DNA from: Culex pipiens pallens
Taxonomy: Eukaryota > Arthropoda > Insecta > Diptera > Culicidae
Assembly (NCBI RefSeq): GCF_016801865.2
Contig: NC_068937.1
Coordinates: 33,693,692 to 33,757,691, forward strand
DNA: 64,000 nt
Reading direction: 5' to 3'
The notes below the pieces were generated by a model, which did not search any database, had not been told where the DNA came from, and saw nothing but the letters and a program-made list of their open reading frames with translations. Of this stretch, positions 22,991 through 32,285 are shown piece by piece. Position 1 is the first letter of the stretch; each line of letters starts with the position of its first letter. Position numbers and translations under genes: made by a program.

Positions 22991-23718
22991 ACGGGTTTCT
23001 AGCGATACCATTATTGGAACCGTTTTGGTGGTACCCTAGAACCGGTTCCGGATTGGCCACAGTTGGCCAGAACGATCCCAAACAGTCAGGGGTAGTATAT
23101 AGTATACGAATGTAATGATTTAAAAAAAAATCCGGTTGAAATAATTGACTAATGTGTTGATTTTATAACAAAAGCTGAAAAAATCATGTTTTTCGGATGT
23201 TCCGGGTTAACGGAACCGGTGTCCACTTTTGACAAATCATCTCTACGGGAGCTTAAAGTTGAGGTTATTACCCGTCAAATGCAACTGGAAGCAACCCGCT
23301 ATGTGTTATCGTTCCGGAGATACAGGTCCTCAAAGTCGGGGCCTCAAAAAGGGCTTTTTTCGGTTGTAGCAGGTTCCCGGTGGCCACAGTGCCCAAAACC
23401 GGTTCTGCCAGTTGGAATCGCAAAGTAGACATTCTAACCTTTCATTTGCGGCCAAGACATCCAAAATCGGTCAAGGTTCCGAATTTTGGCAGCCAAAAAC
23501 ATTTCTGGGTCATATAGACCCGAGTACCATAAGTGTGACTTTTTTTCTGGGGGGCACTTCCGGTGGCCACCGGAAGTCCATTTTTGGCTCAAATGTGTTT
23601 CTTGGTAAGATGCACAAAGTCATAAAATTTCAGCTCTGTAAGTGCCAAAGGTCAAAAGTTACGATAACTTTTATCATGCTCTTGGGTCATATAGACCCGA
23701 AGACCATGCCCGGGTTAA

Positions 23719-24475
23719 GAGATGCTTCGGCTAAACTCGCACAATTATTGCAATTGTAATGTTGCTCGAGTTCTAGAGAACCGAAGTTGTTCTAATTGCA
23801 CCTCTACTGAGGGTTCTAGGACTTCGACTCGGTCACTTTTACCCTGATCGTGGAGGAAGCAGGAGTGGTCGAAGGACCGTTTTGGAATCGTTTTTGGAAG
23901 TTAGTTTAAAGTCGTGGAAGTGTTTCAGTGGCAGAAGTTAATTCTGCATTTTATTTCTAGAGCTCGCGGCTAGGTAGAGTTAGGAGTAGGGTAGTGGCGG
24001 AACCGTTTGAAACCCTGATACTCCAGGTAACGTGGTTAAATTGTGGTTACCTAGTGCGCGCATCCGCGCCGTCGTCGCAACCGACGCTATCATCGCAGCA
24101 TCGTAGCTGCACATCTGTGCGCCCCCGCACACCGGAAGTGATGCTGAACGCACGCCGTTAGTGCCAACCCGTCTGCTGTTAGCCGCCGGCCGAACCATCT
24201 CGTCGTGGCCGAAGCGGTAAGCGCGCCACCACCTGCTCGCCGGATCGCCAACCAACACACGTAAAACCATGGTAGTGTAAGTACGAACTTTTTCCCCCGA
24301 CATGCGCATGATCGATCGTTGGCCAAGACTTTTTCCGCCAACCCCGTGGGCAACATAAGCCACCCCCACATGTTGCGTGATCGCAAAACCCCCCAGTGAA
24401 TTATAGCGATCCCGAATGAATTTCGCCCCCCAAGCCAACGCACACTGCCGTCAGGTAGAGAGACAGGAATTCTCT
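23719..24475. other. GC-rich unassigned block
   Basis: Clearly GC-richer than its surroundings (especially 24040-24440). The minus strand has an open frame of about 150 codons (23980-24438) without a recognisable domain or convincing composition, and AATAAA lies on that strand near 23951. It could be a retrotransposon LTR/leader or an exon of an unrecognised gene; neither is shown. Confidence 0.3.
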
Positions 24476-24479
24476 TGTG

Positions 24480-24545
24480 GTACCGAGGTACCGTGGTAGA
24501 CTAGCATGTAGAAGATCTCTGGATCGAATCCCGTAGGATCCGATA
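24480..24545 (+). repeat. tRNA-like segment, possible SINE head
   Basis: ACCGTGGTAGACTAGCATG followed by the B-box-like GGATCGAATCC at spacing typical of RNA polymerase III promoters. It lacks a proper acceptor stem, so it is more likely a SINE head than a tRNA gene. Confidence 0.4.
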
Positions 24546-24549
24546 TTTT

Positions 24550-25019
24550 TTTGTAAAACAATAAATTGTAGCTACGAAAATGCGAACCTGAATATACGTT
24601 TTTGAGTTTCTAGAGTAATTTTGTAGTTTTTTCTGATGTTTTCTGTTTGGTTCCGCCATTCTGGCTTCTGAAGCGTTCTGGAGAAAGTTGATTGAGGAGA
24701 TTTTCTACCTGTGATGATAAGAACGGGGCAAGTACAATCTTTTGTTTTCTAGATCTGAGGTATTTTTTTTAGTTTGCGATCTTTTTCTTCCTTTTGTAGC
24801 GCCTCGGCTAACCGCCGAGTTCTCGGATGAGTCGGATCGTTCTTAATCGCAAATTTTGGCATCAAGGATACACCCGCCCTGTGGCAGGGTCTCATAGCTG
24901 GGCAAAGCAGGACATGATGAATGGTCTCCCTTTGGGAGTGGCGCTTAAGCCATTCGTTTAATTACGCCAATGCGATCCGACCGACCGCCTCCGGTTACAA
25001 GATTTACATTTAAAAGATA
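24550..25019. other. Unassigned DNA
   Basis: Moderately GC-rich stretch at 24795-25000 (CTCGGCTAACCGCCGAG is a small perfect stem) but no gene recognised. Confidence 0.35.
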
Positions 25020-25327
25020 CAGTAGTTGTTCGGTAACTGGGCTGAGAACGTAGCCCAGTCACCGAATGCTGCTCGCTAAATGGGCTGAACGAAAAATAAC
25101 GAGGGGACCACAGATGCATAATATTTTCCTGATGAAATATGAAAATAAAAGTTACTCAAATTCATTTTCAATGCTCACTTTTCATATTTCTTTAATTGTG
25201 GCTTGAAATTAAATAAACGTTTGATTTTTTTTATTTAACATGATTTTTACATCCATTAACCCCTCGGTATGCCTTTTAACTGGGCTACGGCCCAGTTAAA
25301 CAACGCCCGGTTACCGAACAACTACTG
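25020..25327. mobile_element. TA-flanked TIR element CAGTAGTTGTTCGGTAAC
   Basis: 308 bp between TA dinucleotides. Left CAGTAGTTGTTCGGTAACTG and right GGTTACCGAACAACTACTG are inverted. A second inner pair (AACGTAGCCCAG and CTGGGCTACGGCC) extends the stem. CAGT ends with TA sites fit the pogo/Tigger type (inference). Confidence 0.8.
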
Positions 25328-25329
25328 TA

Positions 25330-26632
25330 GTACTGTGAAGCCAACTGGGGCGAATCGGGATTACAGTCTAAATAGAGACAGCAGTTTATAAAGCACGTTG
25401 AAGCATTGTTGTCCTGTGTCTGTTCTAACATTAACCATTTGAAAATATCAAAATACGCCGGAATGAATCTGCTTCTAGGCAAGACCAGAGGCCTCGGATC
25501 ATCTTGCACCCTTCAGAGGAATTGTTCTGAAGACCATTCCCTTGGACCTAGAGATCCCAGATAGGGAGACTGGTCGAAGTGAATTTGACGTACACAAACA
25601 GATACGAGTTTGACGTATCCAAACGAGCATTTGCCTTTACGCTCAGCAAAACTTATCAGTGTTGCCAAGCTCAAAACATACGTTAGCAAACTTAGACCAG
25701 TCTCCCTACCTCGGGCAACCTCATATAATTTTTGATTTGTGCATTTTTAATTGTTTTTGACCCGGGCTAGTGACCATCCATAAACCACGTGGGCACTTTT
25801 TTGGGAATCTGCTCCGAAATCAATAAAAAAAACATTATGAAAAAAAATGCATCTTTCTTATTTTTTTACATGTGTCCTGATTTGCCCAAGATGCCGGTGT
25901 TTTATGAAAAATAATTAAATGTGATATTTTTTCAAATTTAAAATTATAAATATACCTGATAATAGGTACACAGTCTTTTAAAAATGAATCAAATTAAATA
26001 GAAAATATTTAACGCGCTAGGCATTTTACGAATCCTTGAACTAAAATTTTAACAACTTTCCTTACTAAGCCCAATTGATGGTTTTGTATGCTATAAATTT
26101 TTTTTACAATTAACGATTACTAAATATTCGTCTGTTCATCTATTTCCTCAACAAAATCTGAATTTCCAGAACAAAATATTTCTTTTTTATATTCGGGAAT
26201 TCCCGGGACAAAACATAAAAATTACCGGGATTCGGAAATTCCCGGTTTTGAAAAAAAAAATCCCGGGAATTTTGTCCCGGGAATTGGGTCCTAAAATGAA
26301 GCTTAGATTGCTGATATTATTGTTTATAGCGATCAAGCTTATTTTTCCGAGTACAATGACCCTTTGTACGACCACAAAGAGTTTAAAATGGATTTTTAAA
26401 TCAATTTTGAAAAATTAACCTCGTGGTCCTTCTTGACAGAAAAGCTCCTACTTGACAGCTCGTTCCAAGGGGACCATAGTCTATCCATCGAAAAAATGTT
26501 GCCTAACCAAAAAAAAATTTTGCATTAAAATGAAAAAAGTGATCAGAAATGGTTTTTAATCGTGTTTTTTACCGTAGTACATAAAAATTTACATAGGGCT
26601 TTAGTACCCCATTCCCGGGTTGGACGCACTTA
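25330..26632. mobile_element. Partial second copy of the CCCGGGAATT element
   Basis: Shares with 14580-15246 the order AACTGGGG-ATTACAGTC, GATGCCGGTGTTT, TACACAGTCTTTT, the CCCGGGAATTCCCGGG-rich end and the terminus GGTTGGACGCAC (26618-26630). The last part is separated by the MITE at 26283-26612. The left end is missing. Confidence 0.65.
26283..26612 (+). mobile_element. 330 bp MITE (ATTGGGTCCTAAAA family), copy 1
   Basis: Begins ATTGGGTCCTAAAATGAAGC and ends GGGCTTTAGTACCCCAT. It matches the element at 30128-30456 nearly base for base. A 22 bp inverted copy of its right end sits at 26633-26654 directly against paralogue B, so another copy or a rearrangement lies at the break. Confidence 0.75.
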
Positions 26633-26654
26633 TTGGGTACTAAAGCCCTATGTC

Positions 26655-26715
26655 AACCTCAGAGGTTACAGCTTGATGCAGTTTTCCTGGATGTTACTGA
26701 AGGCGTACGGCAAGG
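26655..26715 (+). CDS. Gene B partial exon (matches A exon 3 end)
   Basis: NLRGYSLMQFSWMLLKAYGKG up to donor G|GTGAGT, against ADLKGYSMMQYSWMLLKAYG in A. The exon has no acceptor; upstream sequence is transposon. Confidence 0.65.
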
Positions 26716-26778
26716 GTGAGTTCTTGCACAACCGTTGCAAAACTTACAGAACGTAAACGTGATTATTTCTTGTCATAG

Positions 26779-27364
26779 ATAATGTTCCCACAAAGGCCAA
26801 ACGGATGCGTCAGACGTTCGAGTATCGCGCAAACCGGATCCAGATGCTGCTACAGCAAGTTATGACGCAAGCTAGTCGCGAGTACTGGCGCTGTGATCCT
26901 GAGCGGAACCAGCACAAGGAGGGGAAAACCTTCGTGCAGATCACCCGGCTGCTGCAGGGCTACGTGGAGCTCGAGCTGAACATGAACACGGACTATACGT
27001 GCATGGAAGAATGCTCTTTTTACAGCTGGGGTGTCCAACAGGAAGGGTGCTACAAGGATCAGTATTGCACGATGCAACCCAAGTGTTCGGGCAAGATCTA
27101 CGACTGTGAGTTTATCGATTCGGACATGTGGATCTGCCCGGCGGCGAAGACGAGCCATCGTCGGTATCAGTTCATTGAGTACGTCAACGGAAAGGTGCTT
27201 GGGCAGAAGAAATATTGTGCCCAAGGCAGGACTAAGGTGATGTCGTGGACTCGCTGGTTTTTCTATCGCTGCAGCTACTGCTTCTGTCTGTGCGACGACG
27301 CCGGCAAGAACTCCGATCGGTACATCAACATGCGTGAGTCCGTGTCGGAAGTTATGGATAACAA
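26779..27364 (+). CDS. Gene B exon with 13 cysteines
   Basis: Starts NVPTKAKRMRQTFEYRANRI after acceptor TTGTCATAG and ends SEVMDNK across donor AA|GTAGGG (the donor is slightly weaker than in A). CMEEC, YC, KC, DC, WIC and CSYCFCLC reproduce the A pattern. Confidence 0.75.
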
Positions 27365-27419
27365 GTAGGGATCTACCTAAAGATTTGACCTCAAACTAAC
27401 CGTTGATTTCTTTTCCCAG

Positions 27420-27800
27420 GGTCGTCACCGGCATGCGCTTTTTAAAGAAAAACCAGATCGTTCACTTGATCGTTCAGCAGGGTCGTCTACTGCCACGAGG
27501 GCACATCGACAACGGCACGTTGGAGTGGGTAGAACCACACAACTACAACTTGCTTTCGACGAATGTTCGTATCGGTCGTGATTACCACACGCTGAACCGC
27601 AACAACCGCAGCTTGGATCTGGACGATCTGAACGTGCCTCAAGGGTACGTCGTGACCGGGGTTCGCTTCCGACTGTTGGGCAACCATCTCAACCTGGAGA
27701 TTCGGAAGACCCAGATGAACTTCGCTACGGGTCAGTTGGTAGATCCGGACGAGAGTACTTGGATCGGTAATGACAATACAGCGCGCAGCGTTAATAAAAG
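27420..27800 (+). CDS. Gene B exon matching A exon 5
   Basis: VVTGMRFLKKNQIVHLIVQQ to DNTARSVNKR; acceptor TTTTCCCAG, donor AAAAG|GTGAGA. About 84 percent identical to A by residue count. Confidence 0.75.
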
Positions 27801-27859
27801 GTGAGATCATCTTCAACTATCGATCAGACTTCAAAGCTAACCCTATACCCATCCAACAG

Positions 27860-28142
27860 AACCGAACTCAAGCTGGATCGACCGAATGTCCCGCTTCTAT
27901 CGATCGTCAAGTCGATCCCAGATTCCGCCAGTAACCAGTTTATTCAATTCCGTGCCAGTGATCGCGACATGGACGCCGCTCAGACCACGGTTCCGTTCTT
28001 CGATGCCCAGCCGGTGGCTCCAGTGAGGCCCGTTCCCCTGTCCGGTGCTGGTCTGTTTCACAAGGGTCGACCGAAGTTTGGTGGCTATGTCGCACCCAAG
28101 GTTATGACTTACGACTTTCTCCCTCATATTGTGGACCCGTAG
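27860..28142 (+). CDS. Gene B terminal exon
   Basis: TELKLDRPNVPLLSIVKSIP to YDFLPHIVDP then TAG, after acceptor ATCCAACAG. Length identical to A exon 6. Confidence 0.75.
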
Positions 28143-28526
28143 AAGATTAAGAGACTTTATAGATTAGAAAGTATGTAAATATTGCATGTTTTACTTGATA
28201 AAATGCGACTTCCTGGAGTTTAAGTAGATTTTAAATTTTGTGATTAGAATTGGAATATTCTACTGTTGGCTTTTCCTGCTGAACTAGCCAAAAAAACCTC
28301 CAAAAAATACATTTATACTTCAACACAATCCATTTCAACGAATCATCTTTGCGGTTAACTTTACGCAGTTTATCTGGCCGTTTAGAAAAATAATCTTTCC
28401 AACAAACTATGGGCACCCTTGGCTCATAGAGATCCCTTTCGATGGATTGTATTTTTTGTACCATTTTATTGAATTTTCAACATAAAAAATATTTAATTGG
28501 AATGCTTGTCGAGCTTTATTAGTATT
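28143..28526. other. Downstream of gene B, no gene seen
   Basis: AT-rich sequence; a minus-strand open frame of 77 codons has no recognisable features. Confidence 0.4.
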
Positions 28527-28819
28527 GTCCAAGGTTGTTAAAGATTAAATTATTGAGGTTCGATATCGAAAACGATAGTTCTATCGTTATCGTTATTCCG
28601 ATAATTCCAACCAAATTATGTTGAAACAAAAAATGAAAATATTTTTGATCGATCTCAGACATGCTAAATATGATTTAAAACGCGGGAAAATGCATTTAAA
28701 AATGATTTCAGTTGATTAGATATCTGCCTACTTTAAAATTTTGAAGTCGTTTGAAAAAAATACTTTACGGCATAAAGTTTTAAAAATATTTGCAACGGTC
28801 TAAGTTTCAAAGAATAAAT

Positions 28820-28895
28820 CTAGAGTTTTTTTTTTGAAAAGGTCCTATAAGCTATTGTCTTTCATATGTTTATAGGACCTATTAAAAAAAAACTA
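28820..28895. repeat. Mini-hairpin copy 4
   Basis: TCTAGAGTTTTTTTTTTGAA arm, core GGTCCTATAAGCTATTGTCT and TTTATAGGACC, then A run; almost the same as copy 1. Confidence 0.7.
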
Positions 28896-28916
28896 AAGAA
28901 GTACTAAAAAAAATCA

Positions 28917-29700
28917 CAAAATACCGTATTTTTTTAAAGTACTCAAATTTTATGATTTGCAATATGAGTACCAAATGATTCAAAGTGTGCATGCATTTTC
29001 ACTGTTTTTGAGTTTTGTTAATGAAATACTCAAATTTTCACAAAATACCGTAATTTCTCAAAAATACTCAAATTTTTATGATTCGCAATATGGGTATCAA
29101 ACAATTCGTAATTTTGCATGTATTTTAACTATTTTATTGGTTTTTGAATGAAATGCTATAATTTTCACAAATTACCGTATTTGCAAATATTCAAATTTTA
29201 ATAATTCGCAATATGAATATTTAACGAATCGAAGTTTTCCATGAATTTTAACTGTTTTAGAGTTTTTTGAATGAAATACTTAAATTTTCACAAAATACCG
29301 TATTTTCTCGAAAATACTCAAATTTGTATGATTCGCAATATGGTTATCAAACGATTCGAAATTTTGCATGTATTTTAACTGTTTTAGAGTTTTTTGAATG
29401 AATGCAAATGATGCAAATACTTTTAAAAAAATACGGTATTTTGTGAAAATTTGAGTATTTCATTCAAAAAACCTCTAAAATAGTTAAAATACATGCAAAA
29501 TTTTGAATCGTTTGATATCCATATTGCGAATTATAAAAATTTGAATATTTTCGAGAAAATGCGGTATTTTGTGAAAATTTGAGTATTTCATTAAAAAACT
29601 CTAAAATAGTGAAAATTCATGCAAAACATCCATACTGCGAGTTTTAAAAAATTTGAGTACTTTAAAAAAATACGGTATTTTGTGATTTTTATAGTATTTA
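28917..29700. repeat. Foldback arms made of ~124 bp tandem units
   Basis: ACAAAATACCGTA recurs at about 28917, 29040, 29165 and 29290, each followed by TACTCAAATTTT-TATGATTCGCAATATG. After about 29405 the unit appears inverted (TACGGTATTTTGTGAAAATT near 29432 and a variant near 29558, then 29668). The arrays therefore face each other. The same unit is present at 63810-64000. Confidence 0.8.
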
Positions 29701-29932
29701 TACTTTGAAACTTTTCATATTATCAAAAAAATATTTACTATGAGGAAGTTTGAAAATTCAACATAATTTGGGTGATTTTAGTCAATTTTAAAAATATATT
29801 AAATATAAGTTATCGTCCGTTATCGAAGATAAAATTATCACCGTAGAATTATCGGAATAACGATAGATTATCGTTATCGTCCCGAAGATAACGAAAACCA
29901 TTACCGTTATCGATAGACGATACAGTTCAGAC

Positions 29933-30610
29933 TCGATTATCCGAAGACATCGGAATTTTTTTTAAGCTGTCTTATTTTTGATTTTCGAGCTTGAGTATGA
30001 CCCATAAACTACTCTGAAATGATTAAGAATTTTTACATCCAAGATGGCGGCCAAAATGGCGATGATAATATATTTAAGAAATGCATTTTTCAATTTAAAA
30101 GCCAATCAAATATTCAAATTTGACTAAATTGGGTCCTAAAATGAAGCTTAGATTGCTGATATTATTGTTTACAGCGATAAAGCTTATTTTTCTGAGTACA
30201 ATGACCCTTTGTACGACCACAAAGAGTTTAAAATGGATTTTAAAATCAATTTTGAAAATAAACCTCGCGGTCCTTCTTGACAGAAAAGTTCCTATTTGAC
30301 AGCTCGTTCCAAGGGGACCATAGTTGATCCATCGAAAAAATGTTGTCTTGTCATTATTTTTTTTTGCATTAAAATGAAAAAAGTGATCAGAAATGGTTTT
30401 TGATCGTGTTTTTTACCGTTGTACATAAAAATTAAAATAGGGCTTAAGTACCCAATTGGGGTCGCAGAACTTGAATTTGATGTTAAAAGTAAGAATATTT
30501 TTTTTGTCATGATTCGATTATCCGAAGTTCCATACAACTCTTCGGTTAATCGAACTTTTGATAATCGAAACTTCGGATAATCGAGGCTTTGCATAATCGT
30601 GTCTGGACTG
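29933..30610. mobile_element. TA-flanked CAGT-ended element (pogo/Tigger-like)
   Basis: Left CAGTTCAGACTCGATTATCC and right GATAATCGAGG...CGTGTCTGGACTG are inverted, bounded by TA at 29931-29932 and 30611-30612. Such CAGT-CTCGATTATCCG ends are known for pogo/Tigger elements. No transposase. Contains the MITE copy at 30128-30456. Confidence 0.8.
30128..30456 (+). mobile_element. 330 bp MITE (ATTGGGTCCTAAAA family), copy 2
   Basis: ATTGGGTCCTAAAATGAAGC to GGGCTTAAGTACCCAAT, near-identical to copy 1 at 26283. Ends are short inverted repeats (ATTGGGT-C/A-CT-AA). Shared internal landmarks include GACCCTTTGTACGACCACAA and CAGCTCGTTCCAAGGGGACC. Confidence 0.8.
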
Positions 30611-30612
30611 TA

Positions 30613-30856
30613 ATACACTCAACCCCCGGTGGTTGGTCACTTTTTCGTTTGACACTTTTTTAGTTTGTACCCCGTTGGTTGGTCAAAGTCAAACTAAAAA
30701 GTGACGAACTGTCACTTTTTACACGGTGCTCACGAACATAATCAAAACAAACGTTTGGTAGTGTGTGTGAACTCCGTGTAAAAGGGGTGTCAAACTAAAA
30801 AGTGACCCCGTTCGTTTGACAACAGTTGGTGTCAAACCATCGGGGTTTGAGTGTAT
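30613..30856. mobile_element. 244 bp TA-flanked TIR element
   Basis: Left ATACACTCAACCCCCGGTGG and right CATCGGGGTTTGAGTGTAT are inverted and bounded by TA. Several AAACTAAAAAGTGAC motifs lie in both orientations inside. Its left TA is the right target site of the preceding element. Confidence 0.8.
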
Positions 30857-30899
30857 TATCGACGATAATTCTATCGATTAACAACCTTGGTATTTTCCA

Positions 30900-31400
30900 C
30901 TTCTCGGGAACTCCGTTGTATCCAAATTTTCCACTCTCTCGCGTACGCAACACGTGTCCGCAGAAACTGCCTTTCTCTCTCTCGAGAGAGACATTTCTCA
31001 TCTCATTTTCTGTCCGTTCAATTTTTCTCTGTTGACATCACGTGGCCACGGGACGAAAAGTGCCGGCAACAACAAGCACGCCACCTCCTTTACGCACAGC
31101 CTGCTGTTATCACAACAAACCGATTCCGGCACGTGGCCACTCGTGTGCCTTCTTCGATCCGGCACCTGCGCACACACCAGACGGCACCATACTCGCTCCT
31201 GGAGGATCATCATTATCAGCCGCAGGTTCCGCCGGCACAGGTTCAGTCTAGTCGCGACCGTCCAGTCGAACGGAACTCGCACGGAGGCTGCTTCCGGAAG
31301 TGGTCGCGCGCGTTGCTTCTTTGGATTAGATAAGTTCTGTGAGGCGGGTGTGCTACCGGGAGTCTAACAAGCAAACCGGAAGTGAGAGGTGTGTGTCTGT
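30900..31400 (+). promoter_or_regulatory. GC-rich, GAGA-containing promoter-like block
   Basis: A non-repeat, GC-rich stretch with a CTCTCTCTCGAGAGAGA GAGA-type palindrome (30975-30991). TTCAGTC at 31242 resembles an insect initiator and GGAAC, about 28 bp downstream, is a near match to a DPE. GAA|GTGAGA at 31378-31386 could be the donor of a short non-coding first exon. Several short open frames exist on both strands; none looks coding. Downstream gene not visible. Confidence 0.3.
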
Positions 31401-32285
31401 TCTAGGGGGTGGGATTGTGTTTGAAGGGTTTTTTAAAGGACTGTTCAAGGGAAAGTGTAAACAGGAAGTGGTGGTGGTGGCTTTCAATTTGATTCAGAAC
31501 GGAATGGAGTTGGAAGTTTATGTGTGGGAAAAATAGCAGTACGGTGACTTGCGTGTTTAAGTGTCGCCACTTGGAAAATAATGAATGGTCTCCTGGTAAG
31601 GTCGTTCCGGATTGTTGTCTTTTCAGAGGTGGAGAGTAGTGTTGTGCTATGGAGGGGCTTTATTCATGGGACTGCTAAAACTAACGAAGCAGACAGAAAG
31701 CACAGAGGAATCTTGAGAAAAGAAACAATGTAAAATACTTTGTCGGATTGTTGGAGTAAAAGGTTTCTGTAGTTTCGGTAGTGATATTGTACTATCTCTT
31801 TAACATGCAAATCAAATCTAATTTAATCAAACCCTAGCGAAGCCAATCTTTCGAAGGGGTTCTCTAGAAAGCCTTAGGTTAAGTTATTCCTACTACGTAA
31901 AGTTTACCGCAGAGATGATTGTTTGAGCACGTTATATATATTACGAGTTTATACAACAACACAATTCTGCATGTACAGGGGAGGAAGAAACGTGGGGACA
32001 CAATACGCTGCGAGTTTCATTAAGGTTTATATTGTTTGTAAATTATAGGTTTATGTTCAAAGATTAAGATGCACTATCAATTTTTGAGCAAAATTTAAGT
32101 TTTTGGCTTGCCCCAGGCTCAAAAATCGCATTTTTTAGAATCTTTTTTCAAACATGCTTATTTAATTTAGGTTAGCCCATTTTCCCCAGGAAAACATGAA
32201 TATTTTTCTCTCTGAGAAAATGCAATTTCGACATTCCAGAGCCGAGATATTTGAGTTTTTGTTAGGCAAAAAACATTAACATTCC
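31401..32285. other. Mostly unassigned; possible LINE 3' fragment
   Basis: Segment 31806-32030 (AATCTAATTTAATC run, TTTACCGCAGAGATGATT, GGGGAGGAAG) shares landmarks with the LINE-like insertion at 52887-53494 and may be an old relative. The rest shows no gene. Confidence 0.4.

Larger units (their letters stand above)
18328..23714. mobile_element. TTAA-flanked foldback element, piggyBac-like, non-autonomous
   Basis: TTAA at 18324-18327 and 23715-23718 brackets inverted ends CCTGGCCATGGTCTTCG (left) and CGAAGACCATGCCCGGG (right). TTAA target sites and CC-starting ends fit piggyBac-type transposons. The unique part of each arm (18328-18900 and 22975-23714) is almost identical over long stretches; the right end has about 150 bp missing from the left. 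Inside, each arm becomes an array of a ~142 bp unit. The interior is split by a SINE-like copy and a hAT-like element. No transposase is encoded, so it would need a transposase in trans. Very similar arms imply a young or gene-converted element. Confidence 0.8.
26655..28142 (+). pseudogene. Gene B: 5'-truncated tandem paralogue of gene A
   Basis: Exons 26655-26715 (partial), 26779-27364, 27420-27800 and 27860-28142 match A exons 3-6. Splice sites, phases and exon lengths agree (381 and 283 bp identical; the Cys exon is one codon longer). No frameshift or premature stop in about 437 codons, and all 13 cysteines are kept. Homology stops at 26655, just after MITE-derived sequence; the signal peptide exon, exon 2 and half of exon 3 are absent from the preceding 16 kb as far as I can see. 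It may be a truncated pseudogene still looking intact, or a gene with a new or unseen 5' end. No AATAAA found close downstream. Called pseudogene because of the missing start. Confidence 0.7.
28527..30890. mobile_element. Outer inverted-repeat element with three inner insertions
   Basis: CCAAGGTTGTTAA at left (28528) is inverted as TTAACAACCTTGG at right (30878), and both ends carry ATCGATA/GATAACG-rich palindromic stretches (28560-28605 and 29815-29930, resuming at 30857). The right part is displaced by the elements at 29933-30610 and 30613-30856. No ORF. Confidence 0.65.

Noticed and set aside
18471..23428. Two nearly identical 80-codon frames (18471-18713 minus, 23186-23428 plus)
   Set aside because: They are the same segment of the two inverted arms of the TTAA element, so similarity reflects arm identity rather than coding constraint; no known domain.
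30954..31367. A 137-codon coding exon in the GC-rich block
   Set aside because: Several overlapping frames on both strands are similarly open owing to composition; none has a domain or a codon pattern that stands out.
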